A stretch of 64,000 nt of DNA from JBBRCX01 sp038204465 (GCA_038204465.1 JBBRCX010000006.1:10321-74320); one strand, 5' to 3'; positions 48,910 through 57,920 are shown, counted from the stretch's first letter. The notes: a model not told the origin generated them from the sequence alone. Translations and numbers: made by a program.

Positions 48910-49647
48910 TCAGATGCTGTCCGGCATCGACGGATAGCCGAAAAACAGGATCAACGCCCGCCGCGGATGGTCCGTCGCGTTCGGTGCGGTGTAGTGCAGG
49001 GTCTTGGCGTGATGAATCGTACATCCGCCGGCCGGAACCGGGCAGACGGCGGCCTTGCTTCCGTCGACGCCATCGGTCTCCAGTGTATGCACCTTTGGGT
49101 CGTGGCCGATCGGATGATGAGGGCGAAGGTTGCCGAGATGGCTGTGCGGGATGAACTGCATGCAGCCGCTTTCGATGGTCGCATCCTGCAGGGGCATCCA
49201 GATGTTGCAGCCGTAGCAGATCCGGTCGCGCCCGTCCCGGGCGCCGTAGGCCAGGTCCTGATGCCAGGGCACTTCCTTGCCGTTGTGCGGGGGCTTGTAG
49301 ATGGCGTGATCGAACGACAGCGCCGCCTGCGGTCCGAGCAACTGCCGCGCGATGGCCTGTGCGTTGCGGAAATACTGCGTCTCGAGCAGTCGCGGTTCGA
49401 ATTGCGTTGCGTTATTGATCTGGGGCGTGCGCCGCTCGCCGGCATGGTGTTTCAGGTCGCCAAGGTCGAACGCCAATTCCTTGGGCAACTCATCGAAACG
49501 ATCGAACAAGCCGTCGAGCAGTTCGCGGATGCGCTGCACCTCATCGCGCGGCGCCAGGCGATCGAGCGTCAGAAACCCGTCGCGATGGAACTGAACGATC
49601 TGGTCCGTCGTCAGCTTCGGCGTCGTCTCCGACAGGGTGGCCGTCAT
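48910..49647 (-). CDS. Phytanoyl-CoA dioxygenase family protein (copy 1)
   Basis: A 245-residue Fe(II)/2-oxoglutarate-dependent oxygenase. The iron-binding HxD is H129/D131 in WHQDLAYG, and the distal His lies in CTIHHAKTLHYTAPN. The 2-oxoglutarate-binding Arg is in DHPRRALILFF. The N-terminal QIVQFHRDGFLTLD is typical of PhyH proteins. Its ATG overlaps the stop of the upstream GDPD gene (ATGA). PhyH members in planctomycetes are numerous and mostly of unknown substrate; here a phosphodiester or its alcohol product is conceivable from context. A paralogue is at 61480-62307. Confidence 0.87.
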   Translation of the reverse strand: MTATLSETTPKLTTDQIVQFHRDGFLTLDRLAPRDEVQRIRELLDGLFDRFDELPKELAFDLGDLKHHAGERRTPQINNATQFEPRLLETQYFRNAQAIARQLLGPQAALSFDHAIYKPPHNGKEVPWHQDLAYGARDGRDRICYGCNIWMPLQDATIESGCMQFIPHSHLGNLRPHHPIGHDPKVHTLETDGVDGSKAAVCPVPAGGCTIHHAKTLHYTAPNATDHPRRALILFFGYPSMPDSI

Positions 49648-50714
49648 ATCGTTGGCTCCGATTTGGGTCGATGAACCCAGGCATCCCGCACGCGCACGGC
49701 TGTCTCCGGAAAGTCGCTGAACAATCCGTCGACGCCCAGGTGATAGAACAGCTCGTACTCTTTCGCCGGATCTTGATTGTACTCGGCCGCCAGATACTGC
49801 GCCTCATTTCGGAACGTATAAGGATGCACGAGCAGTCCCGCTGCGTGCGCATCTTCCACGAGCGGCGTCGGTTGCAGCAGTCGCCCATTCGCGCCAACAG
49901 GAACAATGCTTCCCTTCCAGGGCCCGATGCCGTCGGCATAGGAAGCGATTTCCGACAAACCAACCGGAGTCAATAGATCGCCATAGGTTCGGGCATCGCC
50001 GGCGAGGACGAAGTCAAGGGGCTGGCCGTAGCGCAGATGACCATTTGGCTGGATCACGAATGCATCGGTGAGTTGAACGATGGGAAACTCAGTCAGGCGC
50101 CGCAGGTCCTTCAGGTTCTGAACTTCGAAAGACTGCAGGAACACGGGCGCGGAGCGGCCGCGGTAGCCGCAGTCATGCAGCATCTGCACGAGCGTCTCTT
50201 CCAATGGAAGGCCAAGCTGGCGGAAGAAGCTCGGGTGCTTCGTTTCGGGATACAAACCGATCGTCCTGCCGGTTCGCAGTGTCGCGCTGCGCGCCAAGTC
50301 GATTACCTCCTGCAGCGTGGGGATCTGGAAACGACCATCGAAGGAGCTGTCGCGAAATCCGAAGCGCTGCCTTGCCCGAAGGGTTTTGATTTCGACGAGA
50401 GTGAAATCGCAACTGAACCATCCTTCGATCTCGACGCCGTCGATGCTCTTGAGCGTTTTTCGCGATGCATACTCCGGCCGCTCAGCGACGTCGGTGGTGG
50501 CGGATAGCTCCGGCTCATGCCGCGCAATCAACACGCCGTCACCCGTCGCGACCAGGTCGGGCTCGATAAAGTCTGCACCGTGCTCGATTGCCAGTTCGTA
50601 GCTGGCCAGCGTGTGCTCGGGGCGCAATCCGCACGCCCCGCGATGGCCGATCACGATGGGGATTCGACCCGTTAACGTCGGGACGCTTTCGGTCTTGCGG
50701 GCGCGGTCGGACAC
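49644..50714 (-). CDS. Glycerophosphodiester phosphodiesterase family protein
   Basis: A 356-residue TIM-barrel hydrolase, here without an obvious signal peptide. Catalytic HRGACGLRPEHTLASYELA contains H24 and R25, metal ligands E51 and D53 are in FIEPDLV, and H66 is in IARHEPELS. The extended ~100-residue insert resembles GlpQ-type members. It cleaves glycerophosphodiesters to glycerol-3-phosphate and an alcohol. It is the first gene of a leftward run and is coupled to PhyH copy 1. No glycerol kinase or transporter is nearby. Confidence 0.9.
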   Translation of the reverse strand: MSDRARKTESVPTLTGRIPIVIGHRGACGLRPEHTLASYELAIEHGADFIEPDLVATGDGVLIARHEPELSATTDVAERPEYASRKTLKSIDGVEIEGWFSCDFTLVEIKTLRARQRFGFRDSSFDGRFQIPTLQEVIDLARSATLRTGRTIGLYPETKHPSFFRQLGLPLEETLVQMLHDCGYRGRSAPVFLQSFEVQNLKDLRRLTEFPIVQLTDAFVIQPNGHLRYGQPLDFVLAGDARTYGDLLTPVGLSEIASYADGIGPWKGSIVPVGANGRLLQPTPLVEDAHAAGLLVHPYTFRNEAQYLAAEYNQDPAKEYELFYHLGVDGLFSDFPETAVRVRDAWVHRPKSEPTI

Positions 50715-50898
50715 GCAGCAAAGACTATCCGATCCAACGTTGGAAGCGGCTCATGTACGCTCCCACCATCCTCAGGGAATAAGCGCAAGCGGCTGATCCC
50801 ATTGAATCTACGCGCACCGCTGTCCGACGCCGATTGGGGGCCGGACATTTTTGCGGCTACCATATCCCGCTCCTGAGTAACACCCTCGAAAGGACGTT

Positions 50899-53136
50899 TT
50901 GCAACCGCTGATCAATCACCTGGTGTTGGAGGGCGTGGGGCCGCTCGATGCGACGGTGGGGATGGTTTCGCTGCCGCTGCCGCGCGATGTGGCTGGCGGC
51001 GTGTCGATCGCCCACCCGAACGCGGCCATGCAGCCGGTGGGGTGGTGGGTGCGCAATGAAGTGCCAAGGCGCAGTCTCGCGGTCGTCGTGGATTCCAAAG
51101 GTGTGCCCGAGACATTGCGGCTCCAACAGGGCAAAGCCGCGGCCCCCTCCCAGCCGAGCGACGGTTGGTCGGTGAACACGCGCATCACGCGCGAGAAGCT
51201 CGACTTCAAGCCGGCTAAATACAGCAACGTTGAATCGCTTCGCGGCGTGCCCGCAGAAGACTGCACTACCGTCGAGTTCGAGCTGCTGCTGGGTTATGGC
51301 GGTCGCACTGTTTCGCTCCAATTTGGCGCGACCAACCCCATGGGAGAGGGCGCTTTCTACTGGCAGAACGTGCACGTCGATCGGCTTTGGAAACATCGGT
51401 CGGTTGAGGCGATGCGCGTCGGCGGCGTGATCTACAACGGCGACACCTACCTCTGGGCCGACGTTTACCTGCTGCTGTTCTCCAACGGCGTCGCGCACGC
51501 CGCCGCCCACTTCGTCAACACGAAGCTGCACATCGAGGGGTATGACTTTCAGGGGCTTCCGTTGATCCGGTTGGAAGCGGAAGATCTCTCTGCGACGGAT
51601 GCAACGCTTCCAGCCGACGGCGCCCGCTTCGAGCTCGGTAGCGTGAGATTGAATCTAAGCGACGCCGAAGCGCTCTGCAGCGAGGAATGCCCGGCGACGC
51701 TCCGCGGAGCCGAGGGCGAGTTGTTCTGGAGGCCGTTCAGCAGGACGTTTAATCCGCAGCTAAAGGACGCCCCGCCTTTGCAGTGGGCCCCGGGCTTCGC
51801 GCGGACAGTGCGCTTTCAGTTCAGTCTTTCCGATGCGGCGCCGGTCATCGCGCGTTATCGAGTGCCCGCCTGGTGGTATGCCGTCAGCGGCGAGCCATGG
51901 CCCGGTTCATACCTTCCGGTGCATGGACGCCTCGCCAAGGTGGGAGAACTCACGAGCGATCATCTTCGCGGGAAGATGCAGACCGGCCGCTTCGATGCAG
52001 GCTCCGCCGCCTTCGGCAACGACGGCTTCGCCGGCATTGGCATGATGCGCAATGCCTATCACACTGGCCGGGCGGATCTTTATTCAGCCTCGCTCGATTA
52101 CTGCTATTACTGGGCGGACCTGGCGATCGATCACCGCGACTTCACCGTGCACCAATGGGTGGGCGGCTGGCCATGGAAGACCTGTGCGTATTCCAAGTTT
52201 CGCGACGTGCTGATGGGCTACCTCGAAACGGGCGATCCCTATCTTCTCGACACGGTGGAGATGGCCGCCGACTCGTATTGGGCGTGGTTCCGTTCGAACT
52301 GGCCGCGCTGCACGATCGGACGTGACGCTTTCGAGCTGGGCGGGTGGGCGCTGCTGCGTCGATACCTGGGCAGCGAGCGGGCCCGCGAGCGCACGCGCGA
52401 GTTCGTTCGCATGATCCGTTCAGTTCTCGATTCGCGCGAATCGGTCGGCGGGCAGATGGGAGCCGGGCCCCATCCGGGGTATCTCTCGTCGCTGTATATG
52501 ACGGCCATCGCGATGTGCAGCCTGCTTGATGTCGCGGAGGCGGAGGTGGAAGAAGGCGAGCATCAGGCGGTGGCGCAGATGCGACCCCTCTTTCAGCGGC
52601 TGCACGAGCGCTGGATCCGCGACGACATCGAGATGTTTCCCAGCAACTACGGCAAGCAAACCCGCGCCACCTGGGGCGACTTCGGTGAAGAATTGTTTGC
52701 TGGGCTGAGTGGACGGATCTACCCACAGCTCGCGCGGCTGGGTCTGGGGGCGGGAATGGTCGACGTTGGTTTGCTCAAGCTTTCTCAAACGCGACTGCCG
52801 TCTTTAGAGAAATGGGCGACGGAAGGCCGCCCTGGGGATAACCTGATCAACCCGCTGTACCACGATGCGCTCCTGCTCGGCGCCCGGCTGACCGAGGCGG
52901 GCGTAGAGCTTTCGCCGCTGGGCGATCCCACAACCTGGGCACCCGAGCAGACCGTCGAAACCCCGTGGGGGCCGCTGCAGGTCCGCACCACGGTGAAGAG
53001 CGATGAGGTTACTTTTTCATTCAGCGCCGCTCAGCAGTACGAGGTCGAAATCGAGTTCAACGGCGGCCGGACGCGCACCACCAGCGATGGCGCCGCAGTG
53101 TTCAGGATTCTTTCAGCGGTCAGCAAAAGTGCGTGA
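50899..53136 (+). CDS. Large unrecognised protein, possible carbohydrate-active enzyme
   Basis: A 745-residue protein with no recognised domain name. The first ~330 residues are beta-rich, with MVSLPLPRDVAGGVSIAHP and SVEAMRVGGVIYNG. The second half is helical with repeated Trp/Tyr motifs (DYCYYWADLAIDHRDFTVHQWVGGWPWK, YLETGDPYLLDTVEMAADSYWAW, RDAFELGGWALLRRYLGS). That pattern suggests an (alpha/alpha)-toroid of the kind found in glycoside hydrolases and polysaccharide lyases, possibly the YetA-like group. The start is a TTG at 50899 with AAAGGA upstream; an ATG at 50962 (MVSLPL) is the alternative. No signal peptide is obvious. A hairpin follows the gene. Confidence 0.55.
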   Translation: MQPLINHLVLEGVGPLDATVGMVSLPLPRDVAGGVSIAHPNAAMQPVGWWVRNEVPRRSLAVVVDSKGVPETLRLQQGKAAAPSQPSDGWSVNTRITREKLDFKPAKYSNVESLRGVPAEDCTTVEFELLLGYGGRTVSLQFGATNPMGEGAFYWQNVHVDRLWKHRSVEAMRVGGVIYNGDTYLWADVYLLLFSNGVAHAAAHFVNTKLHIEGYDFQGLPLIRLEAEDLSATDATLPADGARFELGSVRLNLSDAEALCSEECPATLRGAEGELFWRPFSRTFNPQLKDAPPLQWAPGFARTVRFQFSLSDAAPVIARYRVPAWWYAVSGEPWPGSYLPVHGRLAKVGELTSDHLRGKMQTGRFDAGSAAFGNDGFAGIGMMRNAYHTGRADLYSASLDYCYYWADLAIDHRDFTVHQWVGGWPWKTCAYSKFRDVLMGYLETGDPYLLDTVEMAADSYWAWFRSNWPRCTIGRDAFELGGWALLRRYLGSERARERTREFVRMIRSVLDSRESVGGQMGAGPHPGYLSSLYMTAIAMCSLLDVAEAEVEEGEHQAVAQMRPLFQRLHERWIRDDIEMFPSNYGKQTRATWGDFGEELFAGLSGRIYPQLARLGLGAGMVDVGLLKLSQTRLPSLEKWATEGRPGDNLINPLYHDALLLGARLTEAGVELSPLGDPTTWAPEQTVETPWGPLQVRTTVKSDEVTFSFSAAQQYEVEIEFNGGRTRTTSDGAAVFRILSAVSKSA

Positions 53137-53155
53137 GGGAGAGTTAATTTCTGAC

Positions 53156-53169
53156 CGGGCGTAAGCCCG
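53156..53169. terminator. Stem-loop CGGGC-GTAA-GCCCG after the large protein gene
   Basis: A 5-bp perfect GC stem closes a GTAA tetraloop, with possible extension ACC..GGT through a bulge. It lies 20 bp after the stop codon. No T-run, so it may be a REP-like palindrome instead; compare 2205-2248 and 4172-4192. Confidence 0.45.
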
Positions 53170-53358
53170 TTGGTTTCTGCGGTACGGGCTGACAGCTGCG
53201 TAGCTCAGAATCTTAAGATGCACCTTGAGATCCTGTTAACTCTTCCCGCGCGCGGCGCGATTGTCGGTGAATCCGGCATTGCTTGACTCCCCGGCTGGCG
53301 ATGGTAACTTTCCGCGGCACACTTCTTTTCGCCGGGGTTCGGCAGTTCGAGGGCATCG

Positions 53359-54318
53359 ATGAGACGCGAATTTGGTGTTGGGGTGCGCTGCGAGGCGCTG
53401 GAGGCACGGCTTCAATTCTCAGCCATCCCGCTAGAGGCTGATGCTTTTCACGACGCGGCTGCCGGGCACGCATCGGGGGCAGAGGGGAAACACGGGCCGA
53501 CCGTCGGCCCCGCGATCCGGCTGGACCTGGTCGCATTGCATGAGTTCGGGCACGCGCTTGGCTTGGATCACAACAGCAGCGCCTCCTCGATCATGTATGC
53601 CTACTACAACGCCGACTACAACCTGAGCAACTTCGCCGATGACCCAGCCGTCGCGCAGTTCCGGAGCCTGTTTGCCAACATCAATACGAGCCCCTGGACA
53701 GACTCCGCCGACCCGGTCCCCAATGATGGGAAAGTCGAGATCACCTACAGCTTCGTCCCCGACGGCACGAAGATGGAGGGGCGCAAAAGCAGCAGCAACA
53801 TGTTCTCGACGTTCAACAGCCTCTACGGCAGCACCGCGGCGTGGGAACAGATCTTTACCGACGCGCTAAACCGCTGGGCAGGCATGAGCAACGGGAACGT
53901 GAGCTTCGTGCCGCACTCCGACTCGGGTCTGCCCTTCAACTACTCAGGGAACAGTCAGAACGACGTAGGTTCCGGCGACATCCGCATCGGCACGCACAAG
54001 TTCGATGGTCCCAGCAGCACGCTGGCGCACACCTATTTTCCGCCGCCCAACGGGGCCACCGCCGCCGGCGATTCGCACTACGACTCGGACGAAAACTGGG
54101 ACGGCAAGCGAAGCAGCGCCCTGGTGAGCAGCGCAAACGGCCTCCCGCAGACTTCCACCACCCTGGCCGGCGTTAGCTTCGAAGGCGGTGATGGTCTCTC
54201 TTTCAAACCGGTGGACGACTCCAATTCGACTCCGTCAATCGCCATGCTGGTGATCGAGGATTCGAATCGACTGGACATGAAAGACGCCGCGCGAATCCTG
54301 GACGACCTGCTCGAGTGA
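53359..54318 (+). CDS. Matrixin-type metalloprotease with permuted domain order
   Basis: A 319-residue protein. An N-terminal planctomycete surface motif is present (CEALEARLQFSA, residues 11-22). The zinc site HEFGHALGLDH is at 61-71 and the Met-turn SIMYAYY at 77-83, followed by LSNFADDPAVAQF. Only after these come the parts that normally start a matrixin catalytic domain: ITYSFVPDGT (128-137), FTDALNRWAGMSNGNVSFV (166-184), GDIRIGTHKFDG (206-217) and the calcium/zinc loop GDSHYDSDENW (237-247). So the halves are exchanged relative to canonical matrixins. The C-terminus is unrecognised. If the fold closes, it is a natural circular permutant; otherwise it is an inactive fusion of two truncated copies. 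Confidence 0.85.
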   Translation: MRREFGVGVRCEALEARLQFSAIPLEADAFHDAAAGHASGAEGKHGPTVGPAIRLDLVALHEFGHALGLDHNSSASSIMYAYYNADYNLSNFADDPAVAQFRSLFANINTSPWTDSADPVPNDGKVEITYSFVPDGTKMEGRKSSSNMFSTFNSLYGSTAAWEQIFTDALNRWAGMSNGNVSFVPHSDSGLPFNYSGNSQNDVGSGDIRIGTHKFDGPSSTLAHTYFPPPNGATAAGDSHYDSDENWDGKRSSALVSSANGLPQTSTTLAGVSFEGGDGLSFKPVDDSNSTPSIAMLVIEDSNRLDMKDAARILDDLLE

Positions 54319-54369
54319 CGTTTCCTCACGATCGTTTCGCTGATCGCATTCCCAAAAACGCAAGGTATT

Positions 54370-55530
54370 GTGGCAATCCAGGTCGGCCCTGAGCGAATGG
54401 TGATGTCCGGCGGCCTGCAGCCGTTCATGCTGCGCACGGGACGGGGAACGCTATTGGTTCAGTCGCAGCTGCGATTTCCCCCCGGCTACATACCCCCGGC
54501 CGAGAATGCCTATCCCGGAATCCCCGGAAACGTGGTCTCGCGCGACAACGGCGCCACCTGGCAGGTGTGGAACGTGGCTCGCGAAGGGGCCGCGCCGCCT
54601 GCGCCGAGCGGCAGTCCCTTCTGGGACAACGTGATGCGGCAGCGTGAGACCGGTCCTGTCTTCGAGGGTGCGGCGGTCGCCCTCCGTGCGGGGCCGGTGC
54701 TGATCCAGGAATGGACCGTCGAAGGCCCCGACGCGTCGGGGAAGATGACCGGCCGCGTCTGGGAGTCCCACGACGACCTGCAGACGCTGCGCGATCCGGT
54801 CGAGTCAGTGATCCAGTTGCCGCAGTCGAAGAGCGGCGTCGACGACCAGGGCCGGCCCTATGCCGGGCTTACCTTTCATCGCAGCCTGATCGAGATGCCG
54901 GACGGCGAGCTTCTCGCATGTGGTTACTGCTGGTTCAAGGAGGACACCGCGCCTTCGACTTACCGGCCGCAAATGTTGAAGTTTAGAACGGTGCTGCTGC
55001 GCTCGTCGGATCGCGCGCGGACGTGGCGCTACGACGCGACGATCGCGGTCGATCCCTCCGTTGGCGAGGAAGGATTCAACGAGCCGGTGTTGGCGCGCGT
55101 ATCGCGCGGTCCGGGCGCGGGGAGGCTGGTATGCGTGATGCGCACCGGCAGCAATGACTGCCCGGTGTATCAGTCGCACAGTGACGATGAAGGAGCGAGC
55201 TGGTCTCGCCCGCGGCCTCTCGAGCTGCGCGGCGTGGATCCGGAGCTGATCGAGTTGAGCGACGGCCGGCTGGCGTGCCTGGTCGGCCGGCGGATGCACG
55301 ATGATCAACACTCGCGCCGCGGCTATTTTCTCGCGCTCAGTGAGGATGCGGGCGATACCTGGACGACCGCCGCTGGCTGGAACGCTGAGCCGCATGCCAA
55401 CATCGGCAATGCCACGTATTACAGCAGCCTGCGCGAGTTGGAGCCTCGGCGGCTTCTGGCTGTCTACGATGTCGGCTACTGGTCTCACCCGGTGCGCTAC
55501 ATCGCGTCCCGAGAGTTGCATCTGGATTAG
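54370..55530 (+). CDS. Sialidase-like BNR/Asp-box beta-propeller
   Basis: A 386-residue protein. Four Asp-box-like repeats are spaced as in a six-bladed propeller: SRDNGATWQ, SSDRARTWR, SDDEGASWS and SEDAGDTWT. Candidate active-site residues are R in MLRTG, E in EEGFNEPVL and a C-terminal Tyr in NATYYSSLRELE. Exo-sialidase family members hydrolyse sialosides, but many planctomycete relatives have other substrates. No signal peptide is evident. The start is a GTG at 54370, with AAGG upstream; it lies 51 bp after the matrixin gene and the two may be co-transcribed. Confidence 0.8.
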   Translation: MAIQVGPERMVMSGGLQPFMLRTGRGTLLVQSQLRFPPGYIPPAENAYPGIPGNVVSRDNGATWQVWNVAREGAAPPAPSGSPFWDNVMRQRETGPVFEGAAVALRAGPVLIQEWTVEGPDASGKMTGRVWESHDDLQTLRDPVESVIQLPQSKSGVDDQGRPYAGLTFHRSLIEMPDGELLACGYCWFKEDTAPSTYRPQMLKFRTVLLRSSDRARTWRYDATIAVDPSVGEEGFNEPVLARVSRGPGAGRLVCVMRTGSNDCPVYQSHSDDEGASWSRPRPLELRGVDPELIELSDGRLACLVGRRMHDDQHSRRGYFLALSEDAGDTWTTAAGWNAEPHANIGNATYYSSLRELEPRRLLAVYDVGYWSHPVRYIASRELHLD

Positions 55531-55734
55531 CGAATCTCTCTTACAGCTTGCCGCCTGATTGGGTGCAAGCATGCTCCGCCACCGCCTGGTCCGCCCAAAA
55601 ACCGCGACGCTCCCGCTCCTGTGCTCCGCTTGCCCCTTTGTGAAGGATTCGTACAATCTCTGACCCCCGGCGTCCGATCGATTCGGCTGTCGGCACGTTT
55701 CCGAAGCGGCTCTTCCGTCACAGAGGTAACCAAT

Positions 55735-57156
55735 ATGCTCGGCACCGGAAAGATTTCACAGGTGATCGGTTCCACCTTCGACGCCGAATTTCCCGAAGAT
55801 CAGCTCCCCAAAATCTATAACGCGATCAAGATCGACGTGCAGCACAACGGGTCCTCGATCCACCTGACCGGTGAAGTCCAGGGCCACCTCGGCGGCGGCA
55901 AGGTCCGAGCCGTCGCGCTCGGTTCGACCGACGGCCTGCGCCGCGGGATGGACTGCGTCGATACCGGTGGCCCGGTCACCGTTCCGGTCGGCAAGCAGAC
56001 GCTCGGCCGGGTCTTCAATCTCCTCGGTGATCCCATCGACAACCGCGGGCCCATCGAGGCATCCGAGCGACGCCCCATCCATCGTGAGCCGCCGGCGTTT
56101 ACCGACCTCATGCCCAAGGCGGAAGTCTTCGAGACGGGCATCAAGGTGATCGACCTGCTGACGCCGTTCCTCCGCGGCGGCAAAGCGGGATTGTTCGGCG
56201 GGGCTGGCCTGGGAAAGACCGTCGTCATCCAGGAGCTCATCGCCCGCATCGCCCAGCAGCACGGCGGCTACTCGGTCTTCGCCGGCGTCGGCGAGCGCAC
56301 CCGCGAAGGCACCGACCTCTGGCTGGAAATGCAGGAAGCGCAGATCGGCAACACCGGCAAGCACGTCATCGACCAGACGGTGATGGTCTTCGGCCAGATG
56401 AATGAGCCGCCGGGCGCGCGGCTTCGCGTCGCGCTGTCAGCGCTCACGATGGCCGAGTATTTCCGCGACGACACCGGCGCCGACACGCTTCTGTTCATCG
56501 ACAACATCTTCCGCTTCACCCAGGCCGGCTCCGAAGTGTCGGCCCTGCTGGGCCGCATGCCCAGCGCCGTGGGCTATCAGCCCACGCTCGCGACAGAAAT
56601 GGGCGAGCTTCAGGAGCGCATCACCAGCACCAGGCACGGCGCCATCACCTCCGTCCAGGCGGTGTACGTCCCCGCCGACGACCCCACCGACCCCGCGCCC
56701 GCCAATGCGTTCGCGCACCTTGACGCGTTCATCTATCTCGAGCGCAACATCGCCAGCAAGGGAATCTATCCCGCGGTCGACCCGCTCGCCTCCGCGTCGC
56801 GTGCCCTCGATCCGCAGATCGTGGGCGAGGATCACTACCGCGTCGCCCGCAAGGTGCAGAACATGCTGCAGCGCTATCGCGACCTGCAGGACATCATCGC
56901 GATCCTCGGCGTGGATGAGTTATCCGAAGAGGACAAGCTGATCGTCAGCCGGGCCCGCAAGATCGAGCGTTTCTTCAGCCAGCCGTTCTTCGTCGCCGAG
57001 CAATTCACCGGCAAGAAGGGCGTCTACACCAAGATCGCCGACACGCTCAAGAGCTTCGATTCCATCTGCAACGGCGAAGCCGATTCGCTGCCCGAGCAGG
57101 CGTTTTTGTACGTGGGCGACCTGGAAGAAGTGAAGGAGAAGGCGAAGGGGATGTAG
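55735..57156 (+). CDS. atpD: F1Fo ATP synthase beta subunit
   Basis: A 473-residue catalytic subunit. The P-loop is GGAGLGKTV (commonly GGAGVGKTV, so V to L). Catalytic Glu and Arg lie in GERTREGTDLWLEM. The DELSEED-type helix is GVDELSEEDKLIVSRARK, and the Walker B Asp lies in LLFIDNIFRFTQ. The order and length are normal. It is isolated: upstream is the sialidase-like gene and downstream a probable relic region, and neither atpC nor atpG/A adjoin. The ATG at 55735 is chosen by homology, with GAGGT upstream. Confidence 0.97.
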   Translation: MLGTGKISQVIGSTFDAEFPEDQLPKIYNAIKIDVQHNGSSIHLTGEVQGHLGGGKVRAVALGSTDGLRRGMDCVDTGGPVTVPVGKQTLGRVFNLLGDPIDNRGPIEASERRPIHREPPAFTDLMPKAEVFETGIKVIDLLTPFLRGGKAGLFGGAGLGKTVVIQELIARIAQQHGGYSVFAGVGERTREGTDLWLEMQEAQIGNTGKHVIDQTVMVFGQMNEPPGARLRVALSALTMAEYFRDDTGADTLLFIDNIFRFTQAGSEVSALLGRMPSAVGYQPTLATEMGELQERITSTRHGAITSVQAVYVPADDPTDPAPANAFAHLDAFIYLERNIASKGIYPAVDPLASASRALDPQIVGEDHYRVARKVQNMLQRYRDLQDIIAILGVDELSEEDKLIVSRARKIERFFSQPFFVAEQFTGKKGVYTKIADTLKSFDSICNGEADSLPEQAFLYVGDLEEVKEKAKGM

Positions 57157-57584
57157 ACCTTGCCTCGGTGGGACGATCATCCGCCCGTCGTCGCGTCCAA
57201 ACCCGTGCGACTCAAGAGGGCTGTCACGCTCCCAGCCTGGTCGGGGTCGGCAAAACCGGCTTTCCACGCTGAAAACCAGGCGCACTCCAACCCATCGCCT
57301 ATCGCCGACCATGCCATGACCACTGGCCGACCAGAGCGAAACCAAAGCATCGCCAACAAATTGCCTGGATTGATCCATCTGACCACCGTCGAATCGCCAT
57401 CTCCCGACCGTGTCACCGCCATCTCGCGACCGTGTCATATCGATGCGGCCCCCAACCGATCACCAACCTGACCCGTCTGCCGCTTTATCAGAGCGGCTCG
57501 GTGGCGGTCTGGATAGCGGTTCACCGCTCGCCGCTCAGCACGCGGAGTAGGCCGCGCCCACGTTGAGCCACCTGCGCGCCGCCG
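57157..57584. other. Gene-free region after atpD, possible insertion-sequence relic
   Basis: About 430 bp with no convincing coding sequence. It includes two adjacent 22-base units, 57395-57416 and 57417-57438, differing at only two positions; each runs CGCCATCTC then (C/G)CGACCGTGTCA. Short repeats containing ACCGTGTCA resemble sequences near the ends of IS21-family elements as I remember them. No transposase remnant is recognised. A truncated surface-protein fragment follows. Confidence 0.35.
57395..57438. repeat. Two 22-bp direct repeats
   Basis: The units CGCCATCTCCCGACCGTGTC and CGCCATCTCGCGACCGTGTC (first 20 bases of each) lie directly head to tail, identical at 20 of 22 positions. They could be terminal or subterminal repeats of a decayed transposable element, or binding sites. 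Nothing else in the window repeats them. Confidence 0.6.
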
Positions 57585-57920
57585 GTGGACTTCGCGTGGG
57601 ACATCAACAAGGATGGGCGGGTGGGGGACCTGGACAAGAGCATCGTCCTGGGCAACTTCACCGGCGAAAACTCGCTGCCCCTGAAACTGATCAAGCCCCC
57701 TGCTTCGCCGGCAGCAAGCATCACGGCAGGGCTGCTCAACGACACCGGCTCGAGCAACAGCGACGGGATCACCGCCGATGCTTCCATCACCGGAAACTTG
57801 TCCAACGCCGGCTCGGCGGTGAAGCTCAAGGCCGGCTTCGACGCCGCGGCGACGGGCAATTACCTCGACGTTTTCTCCGACATCTCGCCCGGCGGAGCGT
57901 TCACCTTGAGCCAGGTGTAA
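57585..57920 (+). pseudogene. Dockerin/Ig-like C-terminal fragment of a surface protein
   Basis: A 111-codon frame starting with GTG. It opens FAWDINKDGRVGDLDKSIVLGNF, a dockerin-like calcium-binding repeat (D.N.DG.V...D). It continues with SITAGLLNDTGSSNSDGITADASITGNL and AGFDAAATGNYLDVF, a segment seen in bacterial Ig-like/adhesin repeats. No signal peptide or start signal precedes it. It looks like the 3' remnant of a much larger extracellular protein whose front was lost at the repeat-containing region just upstream. Confidence 0.5.
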
